Origin: Paractinoplanes lichenicola
GTDB taxonomy: Bacteria > Actinomycetota > Actinomycetes > Mycobacteriales > Micromonosporaceae
Assembly: GCF_016785085.1 (NCBI RefSeq)
Contig: NZ_JAENHO010000012.1
Span: 124,001-188,000 of the forward strand
Length of the DNA stretch: 64,000 nt
Reading direction: 5' to 3'
In this document: positions 39,062 to 47,976 of the stretch, piece by piece
How the letters are laid out: each line of letters starts with the position of its first letter
Numbering within the stretch: the stretch's first letter is position 1
Program-made: the position numbers and the translations under genes
The notes under the pieces: generated by a model
The model's database searches: none
What the model was told of the DNA's origin: nothing
The model's input: only the letters and a program-made list of their open reading frames with translations

Positions 39062-41589
39062 CGAGCGTCGAGCACCGCGTCCGGGATTCCGTGGTCGCGG
39101 CACACGGACCGGGCTCGCTCGAAGAAGGAAGAGGCGGCCTCCGCGTCGCCGAGGTCGCGGGTGGCGTGGCCGAGGCCGGCCAGGGCTCGGGCCTCCTGTC
39201 CCGGGTTGCCGATGCCGGCCGCGATGGTCAGGGCCGCTCGGTGGTGCGTGAGGGCGGCGCCGGGCCGGCCCGCTGCTCGGGCCGCCTCGCCCAGGCCGTT
39301 GAGGGCCCACAGTTCGCCGTCCTGGTCCTCGTCCTCGCGATAGATGACCAGGGCCCGCTCGTAGTAGCCGGTGGCCTCCGCGAACCGGCCGAGGCGGGTG
39401 TGCAGCTGGCCCAGGCTGTCGAGCCCGTCGGCCACGCCGGTGCGGTTGCCCAGCCGCAGGTTGAGCTCGACGGCCTGGTTCAGATGCTCGGCGGCCGTCT
39501 CGTACTGGCCCGAGTTGAGCTGCGCCTCGCCCATGCTGGTAAGCACGTTGGCCACCCCGTACAGGTCGCCGTTGCTTTCGTAGAGGGGCAGGGCCTGGCC
39601 GGCGTAGTCGATGGCGGTCGCCCAGTCGTTGGTGCGTTGGGCGATCACACCCAGGCTGACCAGCGAGCGGGCCACCGCGATGGGGTCGCCGGTGGCCCGG
39701 TGCAGCTCGAGCGCCTCACGGCCGTAGCCGGCGGCCTGGGCGTATCGGCCGGCCCGTTCGGCCACGAAGCCGAGGTTGGACAGCACCCGGCCCTCGCCGG
39801 CCCGGTCGCCGGCCTGGCGGAACAGGGCCCGCGCGCGCAGCAGCAGCTCGTCGGCCCGGTCGTGGCGGCTCAGCTGCAGGTGGGTGACGCCGAGGTCGGT
39901 CAGCGCGTGGCCCTGCCCGGCCAGGTCGCCGCCCACCAGCGCGGCCTCGTGGGCGTGGCCGTGCACGGTCTCGGCGTCGGTGTGGTGGCCGCCGGCCAGG
40001 TAGCGGAACAGGGTGCGGGCCAGCCGCGTGGTGTGCTCGGGCCAGCCCTGGGCCGCGGTGTGCACGGCGACGGCGACCAGGTTGTGCCGTTCGGTGTCGA
40101 GCCATTCCCGGGCCCGGTCGGGGTCGGCCAGACCGGGGGCGGGGGTGGCGGCCGGGGCGTACGCGGGGCGCTGGTGGCTCTCGGCCGGGTAGAGCGCGTC
40201 CATGGCCGCCCCGGCGGTCGTCAGGTAGTGGTCGAAGAGGCGGGTCAGGGCGGTCCGGCGTACGGCTGGGCGGTCTTCGTCGTGGGCCTGGTCGGCGGCG
40301 TAACCGTGGACGAGGTCGTGGAACGTGTAGCGGCCGGGCGCCGGCTCTTGCAGCAGGTGGTCGGCGCGCAGGTCACGCAGCAGCGTACGGGCTTCGGCGA
40401 GCCCGGCGTCGGCGAGCGCGGCCGCCGCGTACGGGTCGAAATCCTGCCCCGGATGCAGCGCGCACAGCCGCAGCAGGCGCCGGTGGCCAGCGGGCAGGTG
40501 CCGGAAGGACAGGTCGAGGGCGAGCCCGATGCCCGTGTCGAGCTGACGGTCGCGATGGCTCTCGTCGAGCCGGTCGGCGTGGTCGGTCAGCGTCCAGCCG
40601 ACGGTGTTGCGGATGTGCCCGGTGACCAGGCTGAGCGCCAGCGGCAGATAACCGCAGCGCCGCGCTATCCGGTCGCCCGCCTCGGGACTGGCGCCCACCT
40701 CGACCTGCGGCAGCTCCTCGGCCAGGAAGGCCACCGCCTCGTCCGGGGTGAAGACGTCGACGGCCAGGTGGGCCGCCGCGGGCAGCCCGGCCAGGCGGCG
40801 CCGGCTGGTGACCAGGGCCAGGCAGCCGGGGGTGGCGGGCAGCAGCGGGCGCACCTGGTCGGCGGTCGCCGCGTTGTCGAGCACCACCAGCGCGCGGATG
40901 CCGGCCAGCTGTTCGCGGTAGAGCTCGGCCCGGCCCGCCAGGTCGTGCGGGATCTGCTGGCCGGGCACGCCGAGCAGGCGCAGGAAGCCGTCGAGCACGG
41001 CGGCCGAGTCGGCGGGGGGCTGGGCCGGGTCGGGGTGGAAGCCGCGCAGGTTGACGAAGAGCACCCGCTCGAACGGCTCCTCGCGGTGCAGCAGATGTCC
41101 GGCGTGCACGGCCAGCTGGGTCTTGCCCACGCCGGCCATGCCCTCGATCGCGGAGATCACGACGGCGTCGCCGCGCCGCAGGGCCCGGCGCAGGCGGTCG
41201 AGCTCGCCGGTGCGGCCGGTGAACGCGGACGACTCGTCGGGCAGGCTCGAGCGCACCCGCACCTGACCGGCCGCCGCGCTCTCGCCGATGACCACGCGCA
41301 GGGCCTGGCGCCACTGGCCGACGTAGCCGGGATCGGGGTGCAGCGTCTGGACGACCGCGGCGATCAGGTCGGCGTTGAGCCGGCGCCGGCCGGTGCGGAA
41401 GCAGTCGGCCACCGTCGACTTGCGGGTCAGCTCGGCGGCCGGCCAGCCGGCCTCGGTCCAGGCCGCGTTGACCCGGGTCTTGATGGTCTCGTACGACGGG
41501 TCGCCCGCCCAGATCTTGAGCTGTCGCAGCGCCTCGACCAGGTCGTCGAGGCTGCCGGCGCCGGCCGGATCGGGAGGCGTAGTGCTCAC
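39055..41589 (-). CDS. NB-ARC (STAND) ATPase with TPR repeats, AfsR-like without SARP domain
   Basis: 844 aa. An N-terminal helical HTH-like domain (about 12-100: SLDDLVEALRQLKIWAGDPS, DCFRTGRRRLNADLIAAVV) replaces the SARP domain of true AfsR proteins. NB-ARC follows with Walker A GMAGVGKT (150-157), ALVVLDNA near 230 and the GxP-type CGYLPLALSLV. The C-terminal 280 residues are TPRs (GDLAGQGHALTDLGVTHLQ and similar). Such STAND proteins are nucleotide switches whose TPRs sense a ligand. TTG 41595 and GTG 41589 are possible starts; TATAAA lies 6 nt before GTG 41589. It is convergent with the GTPase pair. Confidence 0.87.
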   Translation of the reverse strand: MSTTPPDPAGAGSLDDLVEALRQLKIWAGDPSYETIKTRVNAAWTEAGWPAAELTRKSTVADCFRTGRRRLNADLIAAVVQTLHPDPGYVGQWRQALRVVIGESAAAGQVRVRSSLPDESSAFTGRTGELDRLRRALRRGDAVVISAIEGMAGVGKTQLAVHAGHLLHREEPFERVLFVNLRGFHPDPAQPPADSAAVLDGFLRLLGVPGQQIPHDLAGRAELYREQLAGIRALVVLDNAATADQVRPLLPATPGCLALVTSRRRLAGLPAAAHLAVDVFTPDEAVAFLAEELPQVEVGASPEAGDRIARRCGYLPLALSLVTGHIRNTVGWTLTDHADRLDESHRDRQLDTGIGLALDLSFRHLPAGHRRLLRLCALHPGQDFDPYAAAALADAGLAEARTLLRDLRADHLLQEPAPGRYTFHDLVHGYAADQAHDEDRPAVRRTALTRLFDHYLTTAGAAMDALYPAESHQRPAYAPAATPAPGLADPDRAREWLDTERHNLVAVAVHTAAQGWPEHTTRLARTLFRYLAGGHHTDAETVHGHAHEAALVGGDLAGQGHALTDLGVTHLQLSRHDRADELLLRARALFRQAGDRAGEGRVLSNLGFVAERAGRYAQAAGYGREALELHRATGDPIAVARSLVSLGVIAQRTNDWATAIDYAGQALPLYESNGDLYGVANVLTSMGEAQLNSGQYETAAEHLNQAVELNLRLGNRTGVADGLDSLGQLHTRLGRFAEATGYYERALVIYREDEDQDGELWALNGLGEAARAAGRPGAALTHHRAALTIAAGIGNPGQEARALAGLGHATRDLGDAEAASSFFERARSVCRDHGIPDAVLDARY

Positions 41590-41731
41590 CGTCAATTTAT
41601 ACCGGGGCCGCGCACGGCATCGGGTGCACCACCGCAGCCGTACGGGCGAGCGGCTGGTATCGGCTGGAGCTGCGCTGGTGCCTGCCGGGCAGCGGCGGCG
41701 GGATCGCCTGACCCCGCCGCCGGCTGCCGGA

Positions 41732-42550
41732 TCAGAACGCGGCGAGCACCGAGCCCTGGTACTTGTCCTCGATGAACTTCTTGACCTCGGCCGAGTGCAG
41801 CAGCTTCTCCAGCTTCACGACCCGCTCGTCACCCTCGTCGCCGGTGCGGACCACGACCAGGTTCGCGTACGGGTTGCCCTCGCCCTTCTCCAGGGCCAGC
41901 GAGTCGGTGGCCGGCTTGAGACCGGTCTCGATCGCGTAGTTGCCGTTGATCACCGAGACCGCCGTGTCCTCGAGGCTGCGCGGCAGCTGGGCCGCCTCGA
42001 GCGCCTTGAACGTCAGGTTCTTGGGGTTGGCCGTGATGTCCTTCTCGGTGGCCTTGACCCCGACGCCGTCCTTCAGCGTGAGCAGCCCGTTGGCGGCGAG
42101 CAGGTTGAGCGCGCGGCCCGAGTTCGACGGGTCGTTCGGGATGCCGACGACACCCCCGGCCGGTACGTCGTTCAGGCTCTTGACCGTCTTGGAGTACACG
42201 CCGAGCGGCTCGATGTGCACGGGCTTGAGCGCCGTGAACTTGTAGCCCTTGGACGCGACTTCCTCGTCCAGATAAGGGATGTGCTGGAAGTAGTTCGCGT
42301 CGAGCTGCTTCTCCTGGAGGGCGACGTTGGGCTGGATGTAGTCGTTGAACTCGACGATCTCCAGCTTGAGGCCCTCGGCGGAGGCCAGGTTGTCGGCGAC
42401 GTACTTGAGGATCTCACCGTGCGGCACGGGGCTGACCCCGACCTTGAGGGTGTCGTCCGCGCCCGCGGCGTCGGAGGAGGACCCGCCGCACGCCGCAAGC
42501 CCGAGCAGCAGGGTCGTGGAGGTGAGGACGGCGGCAAGGGAGCGGCGCAT
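41732..42550 (-). CDS. metQ: Methionine ABC transporter substrate-binding lipoprotein MetQ
   Basis: 272 aa. Lipoprotein signal peptide with lipobox LAAC, then the NlpA/MetQ fold: LKVGVSPVPHGEILKYV, LEIVEFNDYIQPNVAL, the ANYFQHIPYLDEE signature and GVVGIPNDPSNSGRAL. It binds D- or L-methionine at the outer face of the membrane and hands it to MetNI. AGGAAAGG precedes the ATG. It is the last gene of a metN-metI-metQ operon, 12 bp after metI. Confidence 0.95.
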   Translation of the reverse strand: MRRSLAAVLTSTTLLLGLAACGGSSSDAAGADDTLKVGVSPVPHGEILKYVADNLASAEGLKLEIVEFNDYIQPNVALQEKQLDANYFQHIPYLDEEVASKGYKFTALKPVHIEPLGVYSKTVKSLNDVPAGGVVGIPNDPSNSGRALNLLAANGLLTLKDGVGVKATEKDITANPKNLTFKALEAAQLPRSLEDTAVSVINGNYAIETGLKPATDSLALEKGEGNPYANLVVVRTGDEGDERVVKLEKLLHSAEVKKFIEDKYQGSVLAAF

Positions 42551-42562
42551 GGTCGACCTTTC

Positions 42563-43219
42563 CTATTTGTGGGAGAGCCGGCGGACGAGGACGTCGCCCG
42601 CCATCTGGATCAGTTGGACGAAGACCACGAGGACCACGACGGTGGCCACCATGACCTCGGTCTCGAAGCGCTGGTAGCCGTACCGGATCGCCAGGTCGCC
42701 GAGACCGCCGCCGCCGACCACGCCGGCCATGGCCGAATAGCCGACCAGCGCGATGACGGTGATGGTCAGGCCGGCCACGAGACCGGGCCGGGCCTCGCGC
42801 AGCAGCACCTTGCCGACGATCTGGGTGCGGGTGGCCCCCATGGCGGTGGCCGCGGCGACCACGTCGGGCGGCACCTCGCGCAGGGCGGCCTCGACGATGC
42901 GGGCGAAGAACGGGATGGCCCCGATGGTCAGCGGCACGATCGCGGCGTCGGTGCCGATCGTCGTGCCGACCACGGCCCGGGTGAACGGGATGACCGCGAC
43001 CAGCAGGATGATGAACGGCAGCGAGCGGGCCACGTTGACGACGAAGCCGAGCACCGACGAGACGACCGGGGCGGCGAGCAGGCCGCCGGGCGCGGTCAGC
43101 ACGAGCAGGACGCCCAGCAGCAGCCCGCCGATCGCGGTGAGCACGGTGGAGACGCCGACCATCCAGGCCGTCTCCTGCAGCCCCACGAGCAGCAGATCGG
43201 ACAGTTCGGACCAGGTCAC
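42563..43219 (-). CDS. metI: Methionine ABC transporter permease MetI
   Basis: 218 aa. Five membrane segments and the permease EAA-like loop (EAALREVPPDVVAAATAMGA). The opening LLLVGLQETAWMVGVSTV, ARSLPFIILLVAVIPFTR and GYSAMAGVVGGGGLGDLAIRYGY motifs are typical of MetI. GTG start overlaps the metN stop by 4 bp, so translation is coupled. It forms the homodimeric membrane channel with MetN as motor. Confidence 0.94.
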   Translation of the reverse strand: MTWSELSDLLLVGLQETAWMVGVSTVLTAIGGLLLGVLLVLTAPGGLLAAPVVSSVLGFVVNVARSLPFIILLVAVIPFTRAVVGTTIGTDAAIVPLTIGAIPFFARIVEAALREVPPDVVAAATAMGATRTQIVGKVLLREARPGLVAGLTITVIALVGYSAMAGVVGGGGLGDLAIRYGYQRFETEVMVATVVVLVVFVQLIQMAGDVLVRRLSHK

Positions 43220-44208
43220 GACGACGCCTCCGCGACTGCGACGACCGCGCCCCGCGAGCGCAGGTGATGGATGACCGCCGCGCCGTCGCCGGGCACCGCG
43301 AGCCGCCAGCGACCGGCGCGGCCCGCGGCCAGGGTCTCGACCGAGCCGCTGAGCACGCGCACGTCCACGTCGAGGGTGCGGGCGACCTCGGTCAGCAGCG
43401 GAATGTCCGCGTCCTCGCCGCTGACCGACACGTCGACCACGGTCTGGCCGGGGAGCTCGGCGAAGGGGTCGAGCGGGAACAGGTCGCGGGCGAGCTCGGA
43501 CTCGGGCCGGTGCAGCAGGTCGGTGACCGCGCCCGACTCGACGAACCGCCCGTCGCGCATCACGGCGGCGGACCGGCAGATCCGCTTGACGACGGTCATC
43601 TCGTGGGTGATGAGCAGGATGGTGAGGCCGAGCCGACGGTTGAGGTCGAGCAGCAGCCGCAGGATCGAGTCGGTCGTCTCGGGGTCGAGCGCCGAGGTGG
43701 CCTCGTCGGAGAGCAGCACCTTGGGCCGGGCGGCGAGCGCACGGGCGATGCCGACGCGCTGCTTCTGACCGCCGGAGAGCTGGCCCGGATAGGCCCCGGC
43801 GCGCTCGCTCAGCCCGACGAGGTCGAGCAGCTCGGCGACCCGGGTGCGGCGCTCGGCCCGGGGCACGCCCGTGACTTCCAGGGCAAAGGCGACATTCCCA
43901 GCCACCGTACGGGAGGAGAGCAGCGCGAAATGCTGGTGGATCATCCCAATCCCGTGGCGGGCCGCGCGCAGCCGCCGCCCGTTGAGCGTGGTGAGCTCGA
44001 CCCCGCCGACCGAGACCGTGCCGGCGTCGGGCCGCTCGAGCATGTTGACGCAGCGCAGCAGGGTGCTCTTGCCCGCGCCGCTGCGCCCGAGCACGCCGAA
44101 CACGTCGCCCTCGCCGACGCTCAGGTCGACGCCGTCGACCGCCACGACCTGCGGGTCGCGCCGCCCCTTGGCCCCGTACGTCTTGCGGAGGCCCTTGATC
44201 TCGATCAC
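43216..44208 (-). CDS. metN: Methionine ABC transporter ATP-binding protein MetN
   Basis: 330 aa. ABC ATPase with Walker A GRSGAGKST, Q-loop region HQHFALLSSRTVAGNV, signature LSGGQKQR, Walker B VLLSDEATSALDPE and switch LLITHEMTVV. The C-terminal 90 residues form the NIL domain (PLLTEVARTLDVDVRVLSGSV), which in this family binds methionine and causes feedback inhibition. It is the first gene of metN-metI-metQ. The upstream region carries a 9-bp inverted repeat (44227-44249). Confidence 0.95.
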   Translation of the reverse strand: MIEIKGLRKTYGAKGRRDPQVVAVDGVDLSVGEGDVFGVLGRSGAGKSTLLRCVNMLERPDAGTVSVGGVELTTLNGRRLRAARHGIGMIHQHFALLSSRTVAGNVAFALEVTGVPRAERRTRVAELLDLVGLSERAGAYPGQLSGGQKQRVGIARALAARPKVLLSDEATSALDPETTDSILRLLLDLNRRLGLTILLITHEMTVVKRICRSAAVMRDGRFVESGAVTDLLHRPESELARDLFPLDPFAELPGQTVVDVSVSGEDADIPLLTEVARTLDVDVRVLSGSVETLAAGRAGRWRLAVPGDGAAVIHHLRSRGAVVAVAEASS

Positions 44209-44226
44209 ACCGCTCCCGATCCCTTA

Positions 44227-44249
44227 AAACCCATAAGTCCTATAGGTTT
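44227..44249. promoter_or_regulatory. Inverted repeat upstream of metN, possible operator
   Basis: AAACCCATA (44227-44235), 5-nt spacer, TATAGGTTT (44241-44249): 9-bp arms with one mismatch, unusually AT-rich for this genome, 19 bp upstream of the metN start. It contains the palindrome CCTATAGG. A sulfur- or methionine-responsive repressor is the natural candidate. Confidence 0.5.
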
Positions 44250-44392
44250 AAGACATCGACACGCTAGCGCGTCCGAGGCTCAGGCTCCACCCGCTGTAAC
44301 GACCGTCACCGCTGTCGGCCCTGACCGGCGGCTCCCGCCCAACGTTAGCTACCGCGGCGCCGATCCGGTCGTGACACCGCTCACCAGGAACG

Positions 44393-45988
44393 TCAGCCCA
44401 GGCCCACCGCCGCGACCATCAGGGGCAGGAGCAGCAGGATGATGATGGCCCCGAGTACGTCGAACGAGATGCCCGAGCGGATCATCGTGGTGATCGGCAC
44501 GACGCCCGAGCCGTAGACCACCGCGTTCTGCGGCGTGGAGACCGGCAGCATGAAGCCGAACGACGCCGCGAACGTGGCGGCCAGGGCCGGCACCAGCGGG
44601 TTGATCCCGGCCGCGACCGCGATCGGGATGATGATGGGCACGACGACGGCCGCCGACGCCGTGTTGCTGGTCGTCTCGGAGACCACGATCGCCAGCACCA
44701 CGGCGAACGCGGTGATGGCGAACGTCCCGCCCAGGCCGAGGGCGTCCGCGCTGGACGTGCCGATCGTCTCGGCCAGCCCGGTGTCGGCCAGCAGCGAGCC
44801 GAAGATGATGCCCGTGCCGAACAGCACGATCGTGCCCCAGTCGATGCGGGCGGCGTCGCTCCAGTTGAGTGTGAACTCGCGCGCCCGCCACGACGTCGGC
44901 AGCAGGAACAGCAGCGACGCGCCCAGCACGGCCACGACGCCCTCGTTCAGCCGCGCGCTGACCGTGTCGTAGACCGCCGACTCCGTGCCGGCCACCACGG
45001 CCACGATGCCCGGGAAGATCCACAGGCTGACCGTGACGACGAAGGCGATCAGCGTGTTGCGCTCGGCGGCCGAGAACTTGCCCAGGCGCCCCCGCTCGGC
45101 CGCCACGTACTCCTCGACGCCCTCGATGCGGCGGATCTCCGGCTTGTTCAACAGCAGCAGGACGACCGCCAGGACGACGAACATGAGCAGGCAGATCGGC
45201 GCGGCGATGCCCATCCATTGCGCGAACGAGATGCGCTCGCCGGTGGCCTCCTCGATCAGCCCGCGGCCGATCAGGTTGGGCGGGGTGCCGACCGGGGTGA
45301 GCAGCCCGCCGACCGACGCGCCGTAGGCCAGCATCAGCATCAGCGCCGCCCCCACCCGCAGCCGGGTCGGGTCGAAGCCGGGCTCGACCAGGCCCCGGTC
45401 CTGCAGCAGCTTGGCGATGACGGACAGGATGCCCAGCGCCGTGGGCAGCAGCATCGCGACCGTGGCGGTGTTCGACACGAATGCCGACAGCGCGCACGTC
45501 ACGACGCCGAACGCGATGATGACCCGCGCGGTGGACCGGCCGACGCCGGGCAGCGACAGGATGCGGAACGCGAACCGGCGCGCGAGCCCGTGCTTGAGCA
45601 TGGCCTGCGCGAGGATGAAGGCGCCGATGAAGGTGAACACCGTGGACGAGCCGAACGGCGCGAGCACGTCGCTCGCCTCGGCCACCCCGAACACGACGAT
45701 CAGGGCCACGCCGATCAGCCCGCCGACGGGGATGGGCACCGCCTCGGTGACCCACAGGACGATCACCCCGAGCAGCAGGCCGCCGAGCACCTGCTGGCTG
45801 GGCGGGATGCTGAGCGGCAGGGCGAGGAAGACGAGCACGACGGCCGGGGCCAGGAACAGGCCGGCCGTGCGGCGGCCCCGCTCGAAGCGCTCCTCGGCCG
45901 GGGAGAGTTGCTGCTCGCCCAGGCTGCGATAGGTAGCGCCACCGAGCAGGCGATTCTCGACATCGGTCTTGGCGGGTGCATCGGTCAT
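44393..45988 (-). CDS. DASS/SLC13-family sodium-coupled anion transporter
   Basis: 531 aa with about 11 hydrophobic segments. The two substrate/sodium motifs of DASS carriers are present: AFVSNTATVAMLLP with GTPPNLIGRGL in the first half, and TTSNTASAAVVVP with LPVSTPQNAVVYGSG in the second. The family imports dicarboxylates, citrate or sulfate with Na+; the exact substrate is not decided by sequence. A cytoplasmic N-terminal tail of about 40 residues is charged. A perfect 9-bp inverted repeat lies at 19-42 bp upstream of its ATG. The ArsR-type regulator gene ends 53 bp upstream in the same orientation. Confidence 0.9.
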   Translation of the reverse strand: MTDAPAKTDVENRLLGGATYRSLGEQQLSPAEERFERGRRTAGLFLAPAVVLVFLALPLSIPPSQQVLGGLLLGVIVLWVTEAVPIPVGGLIGVALIVVFGVAEASDVLAPFGSSTVFTFIGAFILAQAMLKHGLARRFAFRILSLPGVGRSTARVIIAFGVVTCALSAFVSNTATVAMLLPTALGILSVIAKLLQDRGLVEPGFDPTRLRVGAALMLMLAYGASVGGLLTPVGTPPNLIGRGLIEEATGERISFAQWMGIAAPICLLMFVVLAVVLLLLNKPEIRRIEGVEEYVAAERGRLGKFSAAERNTLIAFVVTVSLWIFPGIVAVVAGTESAVYDTVSARLNEGVVAVLGASLLFLLPTSWRAREFTLNWSDAARIDWGTIVLFGTGIIFGSLLADTGLAETIGTSSADALGLGGTFAITAFAVVLAIVVSETTSNTASAAVVVPIIIPIAVAAGINPLVPALAATFAASFGFMLPVSTPQNAVVYGSGVVPITTMIRSGISFDVLGAIIILLLLPLMVAAVGLG

Positions 45989-46006
45989 GACGATCTTGCC
46001 CCCTCG

Positions 46007-46030
46007 ATCGAGTGATCTACATCACTCGAT
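46007..46030. promoter_or_regulatory. Perfect palindrome upstream of the DASS transporter, CRP/FNR-like core
   Basis: ATCGAGTGA (46007-46015), TCTACA, TCACTCGAT (46022-46030). The core GTGA-N6-TCAC is that of CRP/FNR-type regulators, and the flanks extend the symmetry to 9 bp per arm. Its place just before the start codon suggests repression or a promoter-overlapping site. Confidence 0.65.
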
Positions 46031-46041
46031 GGTAAGGGTCG

Positions 46042-47013
46042 TCAGGGCGAATCACCCAGAAGGGCCTTGCCGAGCGGGGTCAGCGTGTGCACGACGGCCT
46101 TGCCGGCCCGGCTCGTCTGGATGAGCTGGGCCTCCCGCAGCACCGCGGTGTGCTGGCTGACCGACGCCGCGCTGACCCCGACCCGGCGGGCGAGCTCGGA
46201 GGTGGTGCGCCCGTCGCCCAGCGACTCGAGCAGTGACGTGCGCGTGCGGCCGATCAGCGCGGCCAGCGAGGCGCCGTCGGCCGGGCGCACGCCGGGCCGC
46301 AGCGTCAGGTCGTGCTCGATCGGATAGACCAGCACCGGCGGCAGGGTCGTGTCGCGCAGCGTGTCAGGCGTGCCCCACGACAGGTAGGACGGCACCAGCA
46401 GCAGGCCCCGGCCGTCGAGCTGCAGCGTCTGCTCGAACGGCGTGTCCACCTCGAGCACCGGGCGCTCCCAGCGCATCATCGGCCGGAAGCTGTCGAGCAG
46501 GCCCTCGGCGCCCTGGTCGAGCAGCACCCGCGCCCGCCGCGACCGCTCGGCCTCGATGTGTGCCCGCGCCTCACCCCAGAACGGCGAGATCGCGCTCTCG
46601 TACTGCGACTGCAGCGCCCCGGCCAGCCGCTCCAGGATCTCGGTGTCGCCCGCGGCGAGCAGGCTCATCCACGACGGCTTGGGCCCGGCGTAGCGGACCA
46701 GCTCCTCCAGCTCCTCGCGGAGCCGGGTGGCCGGCGTCGACTTGATCGCCTCGATCGCGGCCTGCAGCCCCGACGAGCCCTCGGCCGGCGTCAGGAAGTC
46801 GGGGTAATAGGCACCGCGGACCAGCGGCAGCAGCAGCTCGAGGTCGTCGCGGCGGCTCGCCTTGATCGCGTGCTCGCGCCAGCGCCCGTAGATCAGCTCG
46901 GGCCCGGGGCGGCGCAGGCGCCACACGCTGAAGATGGTCTCCCACATCGGGTCGGGTTCACCCGCGATCCGCACGCGGCCGATGTCCTCCGGCGTGAAGT
47001 GGATGCGCAACAC
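46042..47013 (-). CDS. ArsR-type winged-helix regulator with large N-terminal domain
   Basis: 323 aa. The C-terminal 80 residues are the winged helix: RTRTSLLESLGDGRTTSELA, RRVGVSAASVSQHTAVLREA and LIQTSRAGKAVVHTLTPLG. The N-terminal 240 residues (LRIHFTPEDIGRVRIAGEPDPMWETIFSV) form a helical domain seen in actinobacterial ArsR-like proteins of the DUF5937 kind. No metal-binding Cys pair is visible, so it probably senses something other than metal. GTG 47013 with AGGGGG upstream is chosen; a TTG at 47040 is an alternative. The transporter downstream may be a target. Confidence 0.82.
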   Translation of the reverse strand: MLRIHFTPEDIGRVRIAGEPDPMWETIFSVWRLRRPGPELIYGRWREHAIKASRRDDLELLLPLVRGAYYPDFLTPAEGSSGLQAAIEAIKSTPATRLREELEELVRYAGPKPSWMSLLAAGDTEILERLAGALQSQYESAISPFWGEARAHIEAERSRRARVLLDQGAEGLLDSFRPMMRWERPVLEVDTPFEQTLQLDGRGLLLVPSYLSWGTPDTLRDTTLPPVLVYPIEHDLTLRPGVRPADGASLAALIGRTRTSLLESLGDGRTTSELARRVGVSAASVSQHTAVLREAQLIQTSRAGKAVVHTLTPLGKALLGDSP

Positions 47014-47040
47014 GTCGGCCCCCTGGTTGCCATCTAGCAA

Positions 47041-47530
47041 GCATTCACGGCGGGGAGTCTATCCGGCGGGCGCGACACCGGGAAATCAGATCACGACAAA
47101 GGTCCGTACGGCCACATTTGCCGTACGGATGGGCGGGCGTCGCCACGAGCAGCGTCCACGATTCGAGCAGCGAAGGATATGCACCCCCGATAACGGCATA
47201 TCCGACAAGGACTGACTCACGTCGACCCGGCTCGTGGCCGACCCGGCCCGAAGACAATCCCTGCCGGGCGGGGGCACCGACAAGACGTTTAATCTGTCCC
47301 TGAAATGATGTCCCCGGGTTCACCCGAACGGCGGAGGCGCGGATCGCCGATCAGCCCGATAAGGACAAAAATGCAAATTCCCGGAATGTACGACGCCACG
47401 GGGCTGAGCAAATTCCCGAGGGGCCCCCGCAACTGACGTCCAAGAAGCGCCGAAATGCGACCTCGGCCCGTACGTGCTCGCAACTGACCACCGAGCTCGC
47501 CGTCGACGCGACCGACGGCTCCGCAAGACC
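47041..47530. other. Gene-free 490-bp region with a perfect hairpin
   Basis: TCCGTACGGC (47103-47112) and GCCGTACGGA (47120-47129) form a perfect 10-bp stem with loop CACATTT. The segment 47290-47420 is poorer in GC than the surroundings. Short open frames exist but none has a ribosome binding site or a recognisable product. It may hold a small RNA, a decayed gene or long regulatory DNA. Confidence 0.5.
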
Positions 47531-47851
47531 TCAGCTAGCGGTCGTAGGCTCCGCAACCGCCTCAGCCGGCCGCCGCCGCGCCACCCACCGCTCGAAGATC
47601 AGCGACGTGAACGGCGGAATCGACGCTGCCAGCCCGACCAGCGTGCGCAGCAACGACCACCGCTCGGCCCGCGCCACCCAGATGGCGGCCACGACGTAGG
47701 CCACGAAGAGCGCCCCGTGCAGCCGCCCGAACAGCCACACGCCCATATCGGTGACCTCGGCGACCCGCTTCAGATACATGCCGACGAGCAGGCCCGCCCA
47801 CGAGAACGCCTCGGCCACGGCCGTGATGCGGAAGATGCGATACGGCTGCAC
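47531..47851 (-). CDS. DUF3817 family membrane protein
   Basis: 106 aa. Three hydrophobic segments with the DUF3817 pattern: FRITAVAEAFSWAGLLVGMYLKR at the start, WLFGRLHGALFVAYVVAAIW in the middle and TLVGLAASIPPFTSLIFERW at the end. Members are actinobacterial inner-membrane proteins of unknown role. It starts with GTG at 47851. It is probably monocistronic. Confidence 0.9.
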   Translation of the reverse strand: MQPYRIFRITAVAEAFSWAGLLVGMYLKRVAEVTDMGVWLFGRLHGALFVAYVVAAIWVARAERWSLLRTLVGLAASIPPFTSLIFERWVARRRPAEAVAEPTTAS

Positions 47852-47976
47852 GATGTCGACGCCCCCTGGTGATCCTTATCAGACGAGGCGTCCGATCGTA
47901 CAAAAGGCCTGAACTGCCCGGACAGGCGCGATCGCCGGGATGAGAAGCAGCTCACCCCGGCGACCGCTGGGAACCG

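Noticed and set aside
39055..41589. AfsR/SARP activator
   Set aside because: NB-ARC and TPR are present but the N-terminal domain is not a SARP/OmpR winged helix, so an activator role is not supported.
44209..44400. SAM riboswitch upstream of metN
   Set aside because: I could not find the conserved core stems or the GGTGGAGGGA-type segments of S-box or SAM-IV; only a DNA-like inverted repeat is seen.
47289..47483. Small minus-strand frame with a hydrophobic segment
   Set aside because: No ribosome binding site, mixed codon use and no family; probably chance in the lower-GC stretch.
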